A stretch of DNA of 64,000 bases from Pseudevernia furfuracea. Taxonomy: Eukaryota > Ascomycota > Lecanoromycetes > Lecanorales > Parmeliaceae. Both the position numbers and the translations under genes were made by a program. Positions 32,909 to 45,869 of this stretch are shown here, piece by piece. Under the pieces are notes generated by a model. It did no database searches. It worked only from the letters and a program-made list of their open reading frames with translations, and had not been told where the DNA came from. Positions within the stretch are counted from its first letter, which is position 1. The number at the start of each line of letters is the position of its first letter. The stretch is from positions 806,001 to 870,000 of the forward strand of contig JAIUPT010000020.1 of NCBI GenBank assembly GCA_022315425.1, read 5' to 3'.

Positions 32909-35733
32909 TTACCATTTGAAGCGCATCAGACCCGGGTTGAGCACGATCGGCAGAACGAAATGGGCAAAGATGACGGTCGAGAGGGGCCAGATTGAGGTGA
33001 AAGTCTGGATCCGCCACAGAGCTGGTGCCCCAACAGAGAGGTAAGCCATGCCAGCGGCGACAATGATGCAGAACAGCCACATCCTCCAGAACCTCCGGAA
33101 TACTTTCTTGATCTCCTCGCCGAAAGGAATGTCTTCGATTTCTTTGGCGGTAGCGCCCCATTCAATGTTGATTCCGAACAGATGGCAAAGGATGGCCTGA
33201 CTGACGTGCAGAGAAATGCCACCGAGGAAGATTGTGAGAAGGAAGACCCATTTGAAGTTGTTGATCAGAGCGGGCAAGAGATCCTGCTCGTTGTTTCTGA
33301 CCCGAAGAACTGCCAAAGCGAGATTTCCAACACCGTTGAAGACAACAATAATGGAAACGTAGATCTTGAAGGAATCGATGTAGTAGTGGTCCAGGTGGCC
33401 ATTGTACCATCCAATGAGGATGTAGTTAGCCAGCGTCAAGATCCAGGCTGATCCAATGGCGTAGTAAGTACCGATGTAGGCCATGATGGTGAGTTTGGAC
33501 GGCAATGCCATTGGCGAACGCATAAAGTTTTTGAATAGAGGCGTGAAGGGACCTTTGGTGAACCATTGCTTGAATGGGTGGAAGATCAGCTCGCTGCATC
33601 CGTAGGCGTATTTTTCCCATCGAGCCAATTCGTCGTAGACGGTCAGTGAGACACCTTCTTTGAAACCATCCATGGTGTAGGAAGCGAAGCGAACAATGTA
33701 CCCTGCAATTTGTAACCGGAGAGCCATGTCGAAGTCTTCCGAGACAGTGTTCTCAGACCAATACTTCTCAACACCATCTATCTCGTACGAGATCTCCTGG
33801 AGAGCTGACCAGCGTAGAACTGCGTTATGCCCAACGAAGGGTGCGACGTCACCGTTGGCTACAGCATACTTGATTGCAGTGTAGATGAGGTTCGTGAAGA
33901 AGGTGATACCATTTTCGAAAAAGCTGTCCGAGACATTGGTGACACCGGAAGAAAATTGGATGATGGCCACTTCAGGGGAATGTTCCATTTCGCTTACGGC
34001 GTCAAGAAAGCAGTCATTGGGGACACGAGTGTCAGAGTCGATGATCAAGATGTATTCTCCCATGCGGAGGTTACCTCCAGCTTGGGTCCTTCCCTCGTCC
34101 TCGTAGATTACCTCGTCCAGGCATCTTTGATACTCCCTGTTCTCATCTTCTTGGGTCCACTCCGCGTGTCGGTTGACGAGGGCAAGCTTGTCTTCAATAC
34201 GAGTACTCACGCTCATCGAATAGTTCATATTAGAAGCCTTCTTGAACTTTCCAGCACGAATGTAGTACTGTTGGCCCGGCGCTAACTCAGGAGCCTTTTC
34301 GGTCTTGCCGAACAATTTGCCTCCTGCCTTGGGGGGCGTCCTCTGTTTCGGGCGCGAGCACCAGCCGATCCTTTGCTCATCGTAGTAGATCCTGCGCTGT
34401 TCTGCCTCTTCCGGGGAGATGACCTGCATTCCATCTTCGTTGACAAAGATGTTGGCAGTACCTCCTTGCATCTCATAAGTTCGAATAGCGGCCATTACAG
34501 ACTCCATGGTTGGGATGATGGTCTCTTCAAGACTTTCCTTGTACACAGGGCATTGAACAGTCATATGAGGGAGGACATTGCGTGAGATCGGTCTTGGTCT
34601 AATACCGGAATAGAATTTTGAGTTTTGCCTCATCTGTTGTGTGGGACCGATCATCTGAGCAACCATGCCTGCGATAGATTGCATGAAGAACTGTTCAAAC
34701 TTTGTCAGCAAATATGGAGATGAGGGACTCTGACGAGGGCGGCTTACCAAGGCGAGCCACATCTGGAACGGAACTGCAATGATAAAGGCAAGGCGAATGT
34801 AACTGTGATCGATTCCAATCTCGATGGCGATCTGGCGAAATCCGGAACCAATGGCGGCAACGATCAATAGGAGGGTCAAGGCAGTCAAAACGGCCTGTAT
34901 CAGGACAATCTTACGACGAGGCTCTTGGAAATTGTCTTCGGGGTCCACATCGCCGGAATAAGCATCCTCGGAGCCGTCCATAGCCATTTCATTGACCATG
35001 ACGGCGTCCTTCTCTTTCTCACTGTAGGCACCACCAAAGCCTTGGGAGAAGACTTCGACCATTTGCTTCAGATACTTGTCCGCGCGTTGTTCGGTGGCAT
35101 CGACACTGTCGCCCCAGACGACCAGCATATCCTGGTTTTTGCAGAAAGCAGCACCCTGGCTTCGTTGGCACCTAGGGATGTACTCCACATCTGGCACTAT
35201 CTGTAGGCGTAGGTTGTCCTGGATAGGGATGTAGAGAAGGTCCGGTTGGCTTAGTAAAACGGTAACCACTCGGTCTTTGATACTGATCATCACCTAAACA
35301 CTTGTCAGCGATGATTGGAAGGTTTGTTGTTTGAATTTGGGCGTAAACTGACCCTTGAGTTGAGCTCCACCGCGGCTTCGTAAAATGCATCGTTGTGCTG
35401 TTTCAGTGACTCTGGATGAGTTATAAATTCTCCAGGCTTGACTTTGTACACCGCTCCCTCATTAGGTGGAGGCTGAGGCAAGCACCACATGTATCTCTGT
35501 TGAATCTGTGACATACGCATCAGATTGACTGTGGCGCTCATCAGACCCATATCGCTGAAACTGGTAGCACCGCTTGCTCGACCGTAGCCGCCGGTGGGTG
35601 GACGGCTAGCATGAGGAGTTGTCGCGTGGGATCTGGGCACCGGGGTGGAAGTGGCTGTTGGCAAGACATCGTTGCTCTTGGCAGGAGGAGCCTCCTTCCC
35701 AGGCTTGATGTAATTCTTGACGGACTTGAACAT
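32909..35733 (-). CDS. Membrane-bound family 2 glycosyltransferase (hyphal GT2 type)
   Basis: Encodes about 905 residues in exons 35733-35353, 35293-34748 and 34699-32909. The cytosolic N-terminus is Pro/Ser-rich. Two TM helices (IVLIQAVLTALTLLLIVAAI and the next) precede a processive GT-A domain with MTVQCPVYKESLEE, the DxD motif in EYILIIDSDTRVP, NTVSEDFDMALRLQ (catalytic Asp region) and RWEKYAYGCSELIF in the Q/RxxRW position. Four to five C-terminal TM helices follow. This layout matches the conserved fungal GT2 family, whose members in plant pathogens such as Zymoseptoria tritici and Fusarium are required for hyphal growth on solid surfaces; orthology is inferred. The polysaccharide product is unknown. 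The 48-nt intron 34747-34700 is divisible by three and lacks a stop, so an unspliced form with 16 extra residues is possible. Confidence 0.88.
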
Positions 35734-38700
35734 AATGTCGTCTGTCAAGGGTGTGTGGTTAATTGGGGGATTAAATGGGAACGACTCGAGTCGTAGAAGG
35801 AAGGAGGAGCGAGTGTGGGGGGAAACGTATCAAGGCTTGCTCAAACGAGTGGGAGCAAGTCTTGGAAAATTGGAAATCCTCGAGAAAAGAAAATTTGGAA
35901 TGAGGGGAGAGGGCAGGTTTATGAAGGGAACGAGCAATGAAAATTCCAGAGGATAAGACGGAGGCTTTGCATCACGATAAGCTCGACAGCTTGCCACCAG
36001 GAAGGACCCGGTCTGGCCGGAGGTGGTGCCGGTCTTCAGCACATTCGAGCCCCTTCCTAATCTGGACTCAAGGACAGGAAGGGTTTCATGCCAAACCTAA
36101 AGCAGCTCTTGTGCATAGCAGATCCCCAATGATTGCAGGGACTAGTTAGGGGCATATTTTCAGATACACATTACACGTGTACTCAATGCAGGCGCGCAAA
36201 TTAAGCAGTAAATAACTCCGAACCCGATAAGATGCATGCAGGTTCAGGATCGACTCATCCAGACTTATACTGGCTGCATGAACACGAGCCGTCGAAGCTG
36301 CACGCAGTGTATGACGATAAATCAGTCTCCTAGCGGCAGCGAATCTTCCATTTTTGGAAGGCTCAGCTATGGCAGAGCTGGTGAGGCTTCGTCGCCCATC
36401 GGATGTTGAAATGAGCTTTGGAATTAATTGTCATGACTGCCGTGGTACGCCCAGGTGGGCGTCGGTTACAGAGATTATCTTACCCAAAACAAACTGGACC
36501 ACGCTACAGCAAAGCTGGGTTGTTTGCGGCTGGCTTATCTTGGATTTTATTGAGACCAGGGGCCGCAGGATCAGGGCGTTAGCAAAGTTGAGTAGTCGTT
36601 ACTGAGTCGGTGCAATTGGCCGACGGCACGCCCATTTTCTTGACTATCAATGCACCTCTGTTTTGCTAGGCTCCCCCCCACTTTAATAATGCAGGCTGAG
36701 AGAGTTGTCAGGTGTTGGAAGTTGCATATAGATCATGTAGATGCTCGATGATATTAGCCTTATGAATAGGAGAAGGCGGACGATCATAGGTCAGGGAGTC
36801 GGATGGAGAGAGCAAGGGATGTCGTTGGGAGTACTAGGGTCAAACTTGGGGATCCATAACGAGCATGGAGTGGCGTAACTTGGCGTCACTTGGCGTACTC
36901 TTACCGGTTTTGGACCTCATCCACGTTTTTTCCTGCTTGTTTTGGCGTTTCGATCTTCTCTATTTCTCTAATGGTAGCATAAAGTGTATAGTTTGGGCAA
37001 TTAATATTACATTGTAACTTTCATTCTGTTAGGCCATGTCACATGTAGCTCACGATCTCATCTCACTTGATTCCAATGTTGAAGTCCTTTCAGCATCTGA
37101 TATAGAGTAGAAGAAAAACCCCGCGACGAAAATAATGATTCATGTATGATTAAGTCCCATGATTAATGTTGGGCAAGCCGTTTTCTGTCTAAGACAAAAG
37201 TTGAAAATGGACGGTGGAGAAGAGGGAATTCCATGGATGGGGGAGCCCCCCGGAGCAAAAAACAAGAAAGTTGGCAAGCGGCTCAGGAACACAATTACCG
37301 TCAGTCGCTAAAGGGGGCACCAGGGGTAATGTCTACCTTGATGGGTTCCAATTTTAGGCCACTAGTTGATAAGGTTGCATATCCCGCTCGGCTAAGTGGC
37401 AAAAACCCAGTCACTAAGTACTCACTTTGATCCCGACACCCCTGTTCATTCTGCAGCATTCGATAGCGTCGGCAACTTTTCTTCACTTCTTTTTAACCCG
37501 ACACCCCGATATCTATCATGTACCAATACATACCTACCTTACCTGAACCTGTGAACCAAATTAATCCAACTCTAATGTATTTATACAGATTACAGCCATC
37601 GTCGCTGATGGTTATTGCATTCAATAATGATGGAGAAATAATGCTTAGGTATGACGATACTTTATTGTTAAATTTACTCTATTAATCAATTAATCAATTA
37701 ATAAATAAGAAAGAGTACTCCGTACAAGTCAAACTTTCCCAAGTCAAAACACCAGGTTGAAAAGCGTTGTGACCATCGTCAGGATACAATCCAGAGTCCT
37801 ACAGCGTCAAACCATTCATCCCCCGGCACCATGGCCCCCTTGTAGTTTCATCCACCAGTATTGTATCCGCATTGCCCAGTACACTAGTCATCTGAACTAG
37901 GACTGCTTCATCGGATTGTGGAACGTACTTATTCGCCGGTATAAATCTCGCCGCCTTCTTTGGCGTGCCATCTGACACAAGCCTCTGCCTGATCAGGAAA
38001 GCGTGTTTCCCTGGAGAGTCTTTCCTTGCCCAATGTGGGCCTCACGTATCGCTCTTCCAAATAGAGTTATGCATCACCATTTGCGATACGAGGTGGATAA
38101 CGATCAGCATCCAACTTTCTCTTCCCGAACCCTTTTCGAGCCTGAGTGCATAAGTGGAAGCCATGGCCATCATGGCCTCGCATCTGCGATCCTGCTATGC
38201 GCGCTGCAGTCGATGGAGTACCGGACTCCCCGCCCTACCGCCCGTGGATTGCAAACTGGGCCTAAGTCGTAAAGCTACAGTAGTGGTAGGCAGGTGCCTC
38301 TCCAAACAGCGAGCGTTGAAAACACACTCTTCAGTTCCTCCAACAACTTATAACCGAAGGAAAATAGGGATGCAATGCAACGTGGTCCTCTGCCCTGCGA
38401 CCAGAGCTTTTACCTAGGCTGCTGTGTCCTCGGAGAAATCGCGACAGTTCTGGATTCACCCGACCAAATGCTTTTCGGCCGGAACAAGATCCATTTTCTA
38501 CTCGTTGAAATCGGCAAAAAGTTGCAGGGCGATATCCGTGGCTGATAGGTAGCGCTCAACACTCACTCCCAGGCCCTGGCAACCAAGGTTGATTGGCGGT
38601 CAAGAGTAATGGTTAGCTGTAAGCTCTTCGTATTCTTGATTCCAGCGTACCAATGCATTGCGTGCGATGTGCATTGCAGACGCACGTCGTCTCTAATGGC

Positions 38701-40651
38701 CGCACTTACCTGCATATGTGGGTCGCGCGGGGAATTCTTCGAACTGATCCTGCAGGCAGGTGGCCGAAGAAGCCCGAGATGCGCTAGAGTAGCTATGCGG
38801 TCCACTGCCATTCACTGCCTGAAATACTTACTTACAACCTCTGATAAGTCTTGGTTGAAAGCCAATGTACACCGATACGAGGTCCACCAAATCTACCCGC
38901 GTACGTAATCTATCTTGAGATCCGAAGCCAACTCCTGAATCTTGTTGGAAATAGATCGAAAGCTCTCAGCGTGTGGGGAATAGCGTATCGCTCGCAGCGC
39001 ATTCGCTTCTTCAAAGTCATGGTTCTGGCCGAAAACATCTTCAATTCTCATCTGTGTTCTCCTGTATGACTTAACTGAGCGATTTTCTCGAACGTTGGCC
39101 ATTACCGCTCATTCCAGAACCGTCTTCATGCAAGCGAATCGAGAATGGCATTCCCTGTCGCTGCTCGTTTGTTTTCCCAGGGGCTTGGGTTCTGCACATC
39201 ATCCGACTTTTTGAATCCTTCCCGCAGCTTGCATACTGCATACCCCGCATTGTGGCCTTAGCACTCATCATGAGAGCTCTGCCCGTGGGGTACCGGTACA
39301 TCTCTCAATCGCGTTCTCTCCCTCCAGTCCTTGATACCTATGGTTTCCTTCCTCCCATCTCGTAAGGTTTCGCATTAGTGTCTCTGCCGCAGCAAAACAT
39401 CGGCCAACTTGTGTGAATTGTTCAAACATTAGGTAGCTTACCTGAAAATTCCGCCGGACATTCGGCAGTATTGAGAGTGTTACGATAGGCACGTGAGAAT
39501 GGTCCTCCGTGTAGTGCTCGACTCAGAAGAAGCAATGCCATCGCTGTATCAAATTCGCAGCTACTCCCGTGAGTCCATGGCGGGTCTTCATCTTTGCCTT
39601 GAGCTAAAGATAGCTGGGGGCTGTCGGCCTCCGGCAAGGAAAAACAGAAGCGATCTGGAGAGCGGTGTCAGCTGGACGCGGCCCTTGATGTTTAATCATA
39701 AGGATGCCGTAAAGTTGACTATCGCTGGCGCGAGAAACGGTAATTTCTTTCAACATCCCGTTGCGAACCACCTCCCCGGCACTGAGAGGGAGCTTCCGAG
39801 CTGCCCATGCCCCGGTCCTTGATGGCCTTGTACTTCACGGGAGCGGGATGCCTCCGAAAAGAATGGTGGATGTAGAATCTACATGCGCCAGAAGAGCGTC
39901 TGCTGCAAAAGAACCCCGTCTCCTTTTCACCGTGTCACTTGTCTTTCCCAACTCTCACAGCATTGCGCGCGATCGCCAGGTTCGAGTAGACTCTCGCATG
40001 TATGTTTCTGATAAAAGCAAGCACAGTCACAGCATTCGCTTACCGCGCAACGGCAACTGTAATCGTGGGTTAGTATCCTCCCAACCCCCTCCCAAGATCC
40101 CCATCCACACAAAGGCCGCATCGAAGCAGTAGCTTGCCTCCTAAGCACCTAATCCAACCCAACCCGAATCCGAACCAGTGCGTGCCGAACCAAACCTGCA
40201 GCCAATCCGACCTGCACGATTAGGTGGAATACGACTTCCGCGCTCTTTCCTCCACTATAAGTATCCACAAATGAGCAAGACTCCCCCAGCGCAACTCGCC
40301 CCGTTCCCATTCGCCTCATGATGCAACAAAGTCCCGGCCCACGCGTCACCATCTCCCTCTGACGCTTCCAAGACGGTTCTTTATTGGCAAATTTCTTCCA
40401 GTGGCTCCGACTTTTGACGCGAACCATTTCATTGGAGTTTGGAGCTGCCAGATGCACTCTTGTGAAAGAAAAACGTGAATCAGATGTATGTAGAAGGATC
40501 AATCAGACTGTGATCTCGGATTGTGTCATGTTTTCGAGGCAAAGACCATGCATGTATTCCAGCTATCTCAATTGGATTTTACACCTGATCTATTCCTCTA
40601 TCTCGTGATGGCAAATCTCAAGACGCCAACGCTATGCATATCAAGCGACCC
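35734..40651. other. 4.9-kb gene-poor region with coding relics
   Basis: No intact gene was found. The first 500 bp is the GT2 promoter. A pyrimidine/AT-rich, TAATCAAT-repeating stretch lies at 37670-37710. On the minus strand, 38030-37848 reads through as a protein-like segment (FLIRQRLVSDGTPKKAARFI, then VPQSDEAVLVQMTSVLGNAD). It is flanked by frames with stops and looks like the end of a decayed gene. Another set of short minus-strand frames at 39640-38890 could be exons of a lost gene, but matches nothing I know. The rest shows no structure. Confidence 0.35.
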
Positions 40652-43600
40652 TCATGCCGCAGTCTCCACCACCCCTCCAACATCATCTTTCGCACCACGG
40701 CGCCGTCCCCTCCCTAGCCTCTCCCGCAAAGCCCACCTCGTCCTATTCGCTTTCAAGATCAGGAAAGCCAATACTCGGTACACGACCACGCAAATCCCAA
40801 CCGCCACAAGGTTCAGTCCCGCGTTGCCGTTCAGATTATACAGATCCAGCACGTCCTTCCCGTCTGTTATCGGACACTGCCCATTGGGTAATTGCTGGTC
40901 TTGCGTGCACGAGAAGTGTACTCCTGCAAGAGTGTAAGGTGCCAGGTTTCCTATCGCCCATTTTATAGGACTGAGATGATTGAAGGCTTGAAGGAAGGAA
41001 GGTACGTGTAAACTCAATATTCCCCCCATGATCTGGGAGATGGAGAGCACAACGGATGTGACATTCACCGCAAAGCCCGTATGATTGAAGAGGGTGTTGA
41101 AGATGATGCCGACGCTCTCTCCGCAGTTGACGATTGCAAAAGCATTGAAAGCGACGATGAAGAAGATGGAAGCGGTACGATGGAGGCCAGCGGCAAGTAC
41201 TGTGAGAATGGCAAAGAGCAGAGATGTGAAAATCTCAAAAGGAACTTCAGCTAATGTGTATTGTAGGAAGAAAGCTTCGACCGAGTAAGCGTTATCATCG
41301 TTTTCGCGGTAGAAGACAGCCTTCTCATCCGGGTAGACGGCCACATTTTGTAACATACCCACAAAATATAGTGGTGCAAATTCTTGGATGAAGCCGACGC
41401 GCGATTGGACGCTGTAGTAGTCGCTTTTTAGTGGGGCGAAGAAAAGGGTTAGGCAGATTGCGTAGCCTAATACTTGTGTGGTTCGGGCAACGATTGAGGG
41501 TGGGTTGCGGCGGAAGTTTATAAAGCTACGGTGAAGAAGGATGGGGAAGGCGATGCGAAAGGGCGTCATGCTGCGGGCTAGAGAACCGAGTTCGGCGGGT
41601 GTTGCGATGTGCAAGACTGTTTGACTCAAAGGTTGTTTCGAATGGTCCCATTCGAGGATCAGTGACTTGACTTTCTCCCGACTTGTAGCTTCCTTCGTTG
41701 CGCTTTGCAGATTGACTGTTATCAAATCCAGAGCAAAATCAGCTGCATTGGTGGTTGTGGGACAGTTGAAGCCCAAAGAGGCGAAGTGGGAGAGCATTGA
41801 CGATCCCTTACCAGCGTATACGGAATGCCCTCCACGAGCTAGGAGGAGGATGTAATGGAAGGATTGGAACAAGTCACTTCGAGATTGGTGAACAGTGAGG
41901 ATCAGGGTCCTTCCTTCCTCGGCCAGGCCTCGCAAGACCTCAATGATGGAAGACGCAGTGAAGGCATCCAGCCCGCTCGTTGGTTCGTCCAAGAACAGAA
42001 TACGAGGATCTGTCAGGATTTGAATGGCGATAGTGACTCGGCGTTTCTCCCCTCCACTGATTCCTTTAACTACATCACTGCCAACCAGATTGTCTGCGCA
42101 GTCGCGGAGACCCATCTTGAGGAGCACAGATTCTGCTCGTTGCTGCTTCTCGTCCTTCGAGAGATGTGCTGGCAGACGCAGACCTGCGGCAAAGTGCAGA
42201 TTTTCTCGGACTGTAAGGTACGGGAGGAGCGCGTCGTCATCTTGGCAGACGTACGAGCAAATTGACCGAATGACCTTTTCGGACGGGATTGCGCCGTTGA
42301 AAAACATCTCGCCACGGGTCTCATACCTTGTCGACATCGAACTGTGGAGTCGTCGAGCCATGAGGTTGAGTAAAGACGTCTTGCCAGACCCTGAAGGCCC
42401 CATGATTACATTGAGCACGCCAGGCTCAAACGTGGAATTTAGAGGCTTTAAGACTGAGAGCTTGGGAATTTTTCTCAACCGTGTATCACGTTTTTGGATA
42501 TCCAGAGTGTAATGGTCCAGTCTGATCTTGATGGTCCTGACATCATCCAGCGAACGAGCTGCAATCTTCTCCTTGCCAGAAGAGTAGTCGGTGTCGTTCT
42601 TTTGAGCTCTCGAGATTCCAATACCAACTTTCCAATACCGCAAGATCAGACCAGCCCCAAGGTATAAGGCTATTGCGAAGGCAAGAAGAACGATGACGGG
42701 TCTCACAATCCAATTGGGAGGAAATCCTAGAGACTGCATTATGTACAGTCCAGTGTACTCTTTGCAAGCAGGATTTGCAGTGCCTCCAGCGAACGGGCAA
42801 TCATAGAGCTGACCTGCAGGATCTGAGGTATGGCCAACAAACTCATTGGCTGCCAAAGCACCATTGGCGTAAAATACGTATGCGGCCCACTATGAGCGTG
42901 GTCAGCAAAGTTGGAATATACATTGAGTCTCGTGCCATACTTTGAGCCATCTAACCCAGATAGGAATCTGGTTCGCCTGTACAAAAAAACCAGAGCCCAG
43001 CGACTGTAGCGTGAAGCCCATATTGGCAATGAGAGTAGCACCAGCAAAATTCCTTGAGACAGCGACGCATAGAGTGGCATAATTGACAGCGATGTATTGA
43101 CTGAGCAATGTCACACCGAAGAATACAAAGAACTGACCTGCAAGCGGTCGGAAGCCAGCCATGAAGTAAAATATGATGGAGAAGATCAGAGGAACAGGCA
43201 CGTCCTCAATGAAAATTCGAGCCAGACGCCGACTAATTAGGAATGATGGAACACTAACGACGCCCTCTCTATACTCACGATCGAAAAGCTGAATGTCAAC
43301 GGTCAGGCGGTAGCACTCGAATAAGAGAATGAGATAGCCCTCTGGCACATTTTAGAGTCAGCAGTCCCATCTGTAGACCAAAACTTGAATAGAAGATATG
43401 TTTGGGAGTAAAAAGAGCGACAAGGTGAGTTTCCTCTAGGAACATCTCTCGGGATTCGGAAACAGTCTCTGACAGGAAGCAGGGATTTCTTACGGAGCGA
43501 GGCGGCTATATACAGTGCACCTTCTCTGCTGCGGATACCTGACAGGCTACCATCCAATTGCAAGAAGATCCAGCCTGTGATGACCGCCATACTAGTAGCC

Positions 43601-44793
43601 TCTAGCATACTTCCGGCGATACCCATTGGATCTCGAAAGGTCACTTTGACTGTGCGGCCGGTTAGAATCTTAATCTGACGGCCTAGAGTAGCATGGTGTT
43701 GCATGGATTTCTCCACCACCGACCCAATTGGACCCATTGACGTCTTCTCTTCCACGGCTTGAAGCCCGCTATTTTCTGGCGATGTCTCAAAAGCCTGGAT
43801 TAGGCCCTGAACACGCGTGGCAGATGACTCCTCGGCCTCAGGAGAACGTGTGTCAACTGCAGCCAAATCGATCAAGAACTCTGCTGGATTGACGAAAGGT
43901 GGTAGGATATACCCAAGCCGCTCGAAATATCGTAGGCACCCCACTGATCGTCCACTGTAAAGCGGTGAACCCTTCGCTAGCAACAGAATATGGTCAAAGA
44001 GCTGCCAGATTTCGGATCGCGGTTGATGAATCGAACATATGATCGTCCGTCCTTTGACCGCCAAGGCTTTGAGAGTGGCCACCAGTTGGAACGCCGTTGC
44101 AGCGTCTAGACCTGTCGTGACTTCATCGCAGAACAAGACTGAAGGATTCGATAGCATTTGTACAGCCAATGAAGTCCTCCTCTTTTCGCCTCCTGAGCAC
44201 CCTTTATGGACGTTGTTTCCGATCCTTGTATCTGCACATTCCTTCAACCCGAGCTCCAGGATGACATTCTGCACAACCTTTTCTCTTTCTTCTGTAGTTA
44301 TGGGTGGTGGGAGCCGCAACTCGGCAGCATAGCGCAGGGTCTCTCTTACAGTCAGAGTTGGTGGTAGCACATCCTGTTGCATGACATAGGCGCTGCGTAT
44401 GCTCGAGAGTTGAGAGTTGCCATTGTATGTGACAGAACCAATAGTCCTGAGTCTTCCTCCGGCAACTCGGTTTGACAGTGTGTTCAATACTGAAGTCTTG
44501 CCGCTGCCAGATGATCCTATAATGGCTGTGAGACTACCACTTGGCATGGAAGCGTTGACACCCCTGAGGATCGCTTTGACCTCCTGTTCTCGAGTGCTCT
44601 TCTTTCGACTGAATGTGAAGGCAGAGAGCCCAGTGGTAGATATATCAATGTCGACATTGAGATCCTTGACATGGACGTTCACAGGTTCAACAGACCGGAA
44701 TGACAGGTCGTTGACGGTTTCTTCGGCATCTTGGCTGTTCGCCGGATGGCTACTAACCGCAGCGTCGCCGCCACGCTCAGGGTCCTCAGTCAT
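40652..44793 (-). CDS. Full-length ABCG (White-type) transporter
   Basis: Encodes 1312 residues in exons 44793-43494, 43341-42941 and 42889-40652. The order is NBD-TMD-NBD-TMD. NBD1: Walker A GSSGSGKTS, Q-loop MQQD, signature GCSGGEKRR, Walker B FCDEVTTGLD. NBD2: GPSGSGKTS, GISGGEKRR, FLDEPTSGLDA, H-loop in ILTVHQSRSD. Both Walker A motifs are canonical, unlike fungal PDR pumps, whose first site is degenerate; the protein therefore looks like a duplicated White/ABCG half-transporter. TMD1 includes QGYLILLFECYRLTVDIQLF, restored by the first intron. It should act at the plasma membrane as an exporter; the substrate is unknown. It is the first intact gene left of the accessory block and may serve the metabolic genes downstream, which is inference from position only. 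Confidence 0.92.
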
Positions 44794-45869
44794 GCTCGGG
44801 AGATCGTGTCAGGGAATATCTCGTACTTAAGGTGAATTCGACATAGCCTTGGGATGACCTGGAGATCACCATGGCTACCAAGTCGACAGGAGCGAATGGT
44901 ATAACGGTGGAGAAAGAGCAGAGACTGTCGGAAAGAAGCTCAAGTCTTGTGAATATTGGTTGTATCATGACCGCTGCAATGCTCGCCTCGGAGGAGCCGA
45001 GGCTGAGGCGGCTGTCGCTTTTAGGTTGATTTAGCGTATTATACGTGTATTATACACTTTTGCATTCCTTGGCGCATCAACAAAACAGAAATGTGCCAGG
45101 GCGCTACGCCGGCTGGCTCTTCTGACGGTCAACAGAGAAACTTTTGGTGCGAGCTATGGATTTTGTTGCTATCTAGTCGGAGACTCAGCTCCTACGGCGG
45201 CATGCCGACTCAATTGCCATTTCCATCAGATTTTCTGTTCCGTGCGCAAGACTCTCACTAAATAACAGATGAAATAGAAAACCCCCAAATGTTACTGATG
45301 GTGATCAAGTAATACCGCTTAGGCTGTAGGGAGCTTTGGCACAAAGTAGCTCGCTCGTCACTAAAAGCACCGCACAAAGGCTCTTCTCAAGGTTTAGCAA
45401 GAGAGTGACTCGATAGAGGTCTTGGGTGGACTTCCGCAGGATGTAAGAAATAGAAGCTAAGTGAATGCCTATCAGCATTCCTTATCGGAGACAGGCAAGC
45501 CATGAATGGACCTAGCTTCGCAACAGTATCGATGACAGCAAAGGACGTGAAGGCTAGAGCCTATCGAGTGTGGAACGCACAACAGTGCATCTTTCTACGT
45601 TCGGTCGCACGTCGTTCTTGAAAGTCAAGGTTCTTTTTCGAACAGATGAAGGTCGCATGGCAGGTAGCATTAGGTTGGAAGTCTGTGACGCGATCCAAAG
45701 AGGCTAAATACGATACTCTTTTTGAGGAGCAGTTTTGGTCAAAATGAGGTCATCGGTAAACGCAGTTTCAAGCATATGACATGTCGATTGGAATCAGGAC
45801 CACAAGATCAAGCGCGATATGGTGCTCTGAGGCTTATCCTGATCAATCGGTCCACAATGTGTTGATTAA
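44794..45869. other. Intergenic region upstream of the ABCG gene
   Basis: Contains the transporter promoter. No gene-like frame; a TATTATACGTGTATTATACAC motif near 45038 is a short imperfect repeat. Confidence 0.35.

Noticed and set aside
38890..39640. Series of short minus-strand frames resembling exons of a regulator
   Set aside because: I could not find a DNA-binding domain or a consistent splice pattern, so no gene is called.
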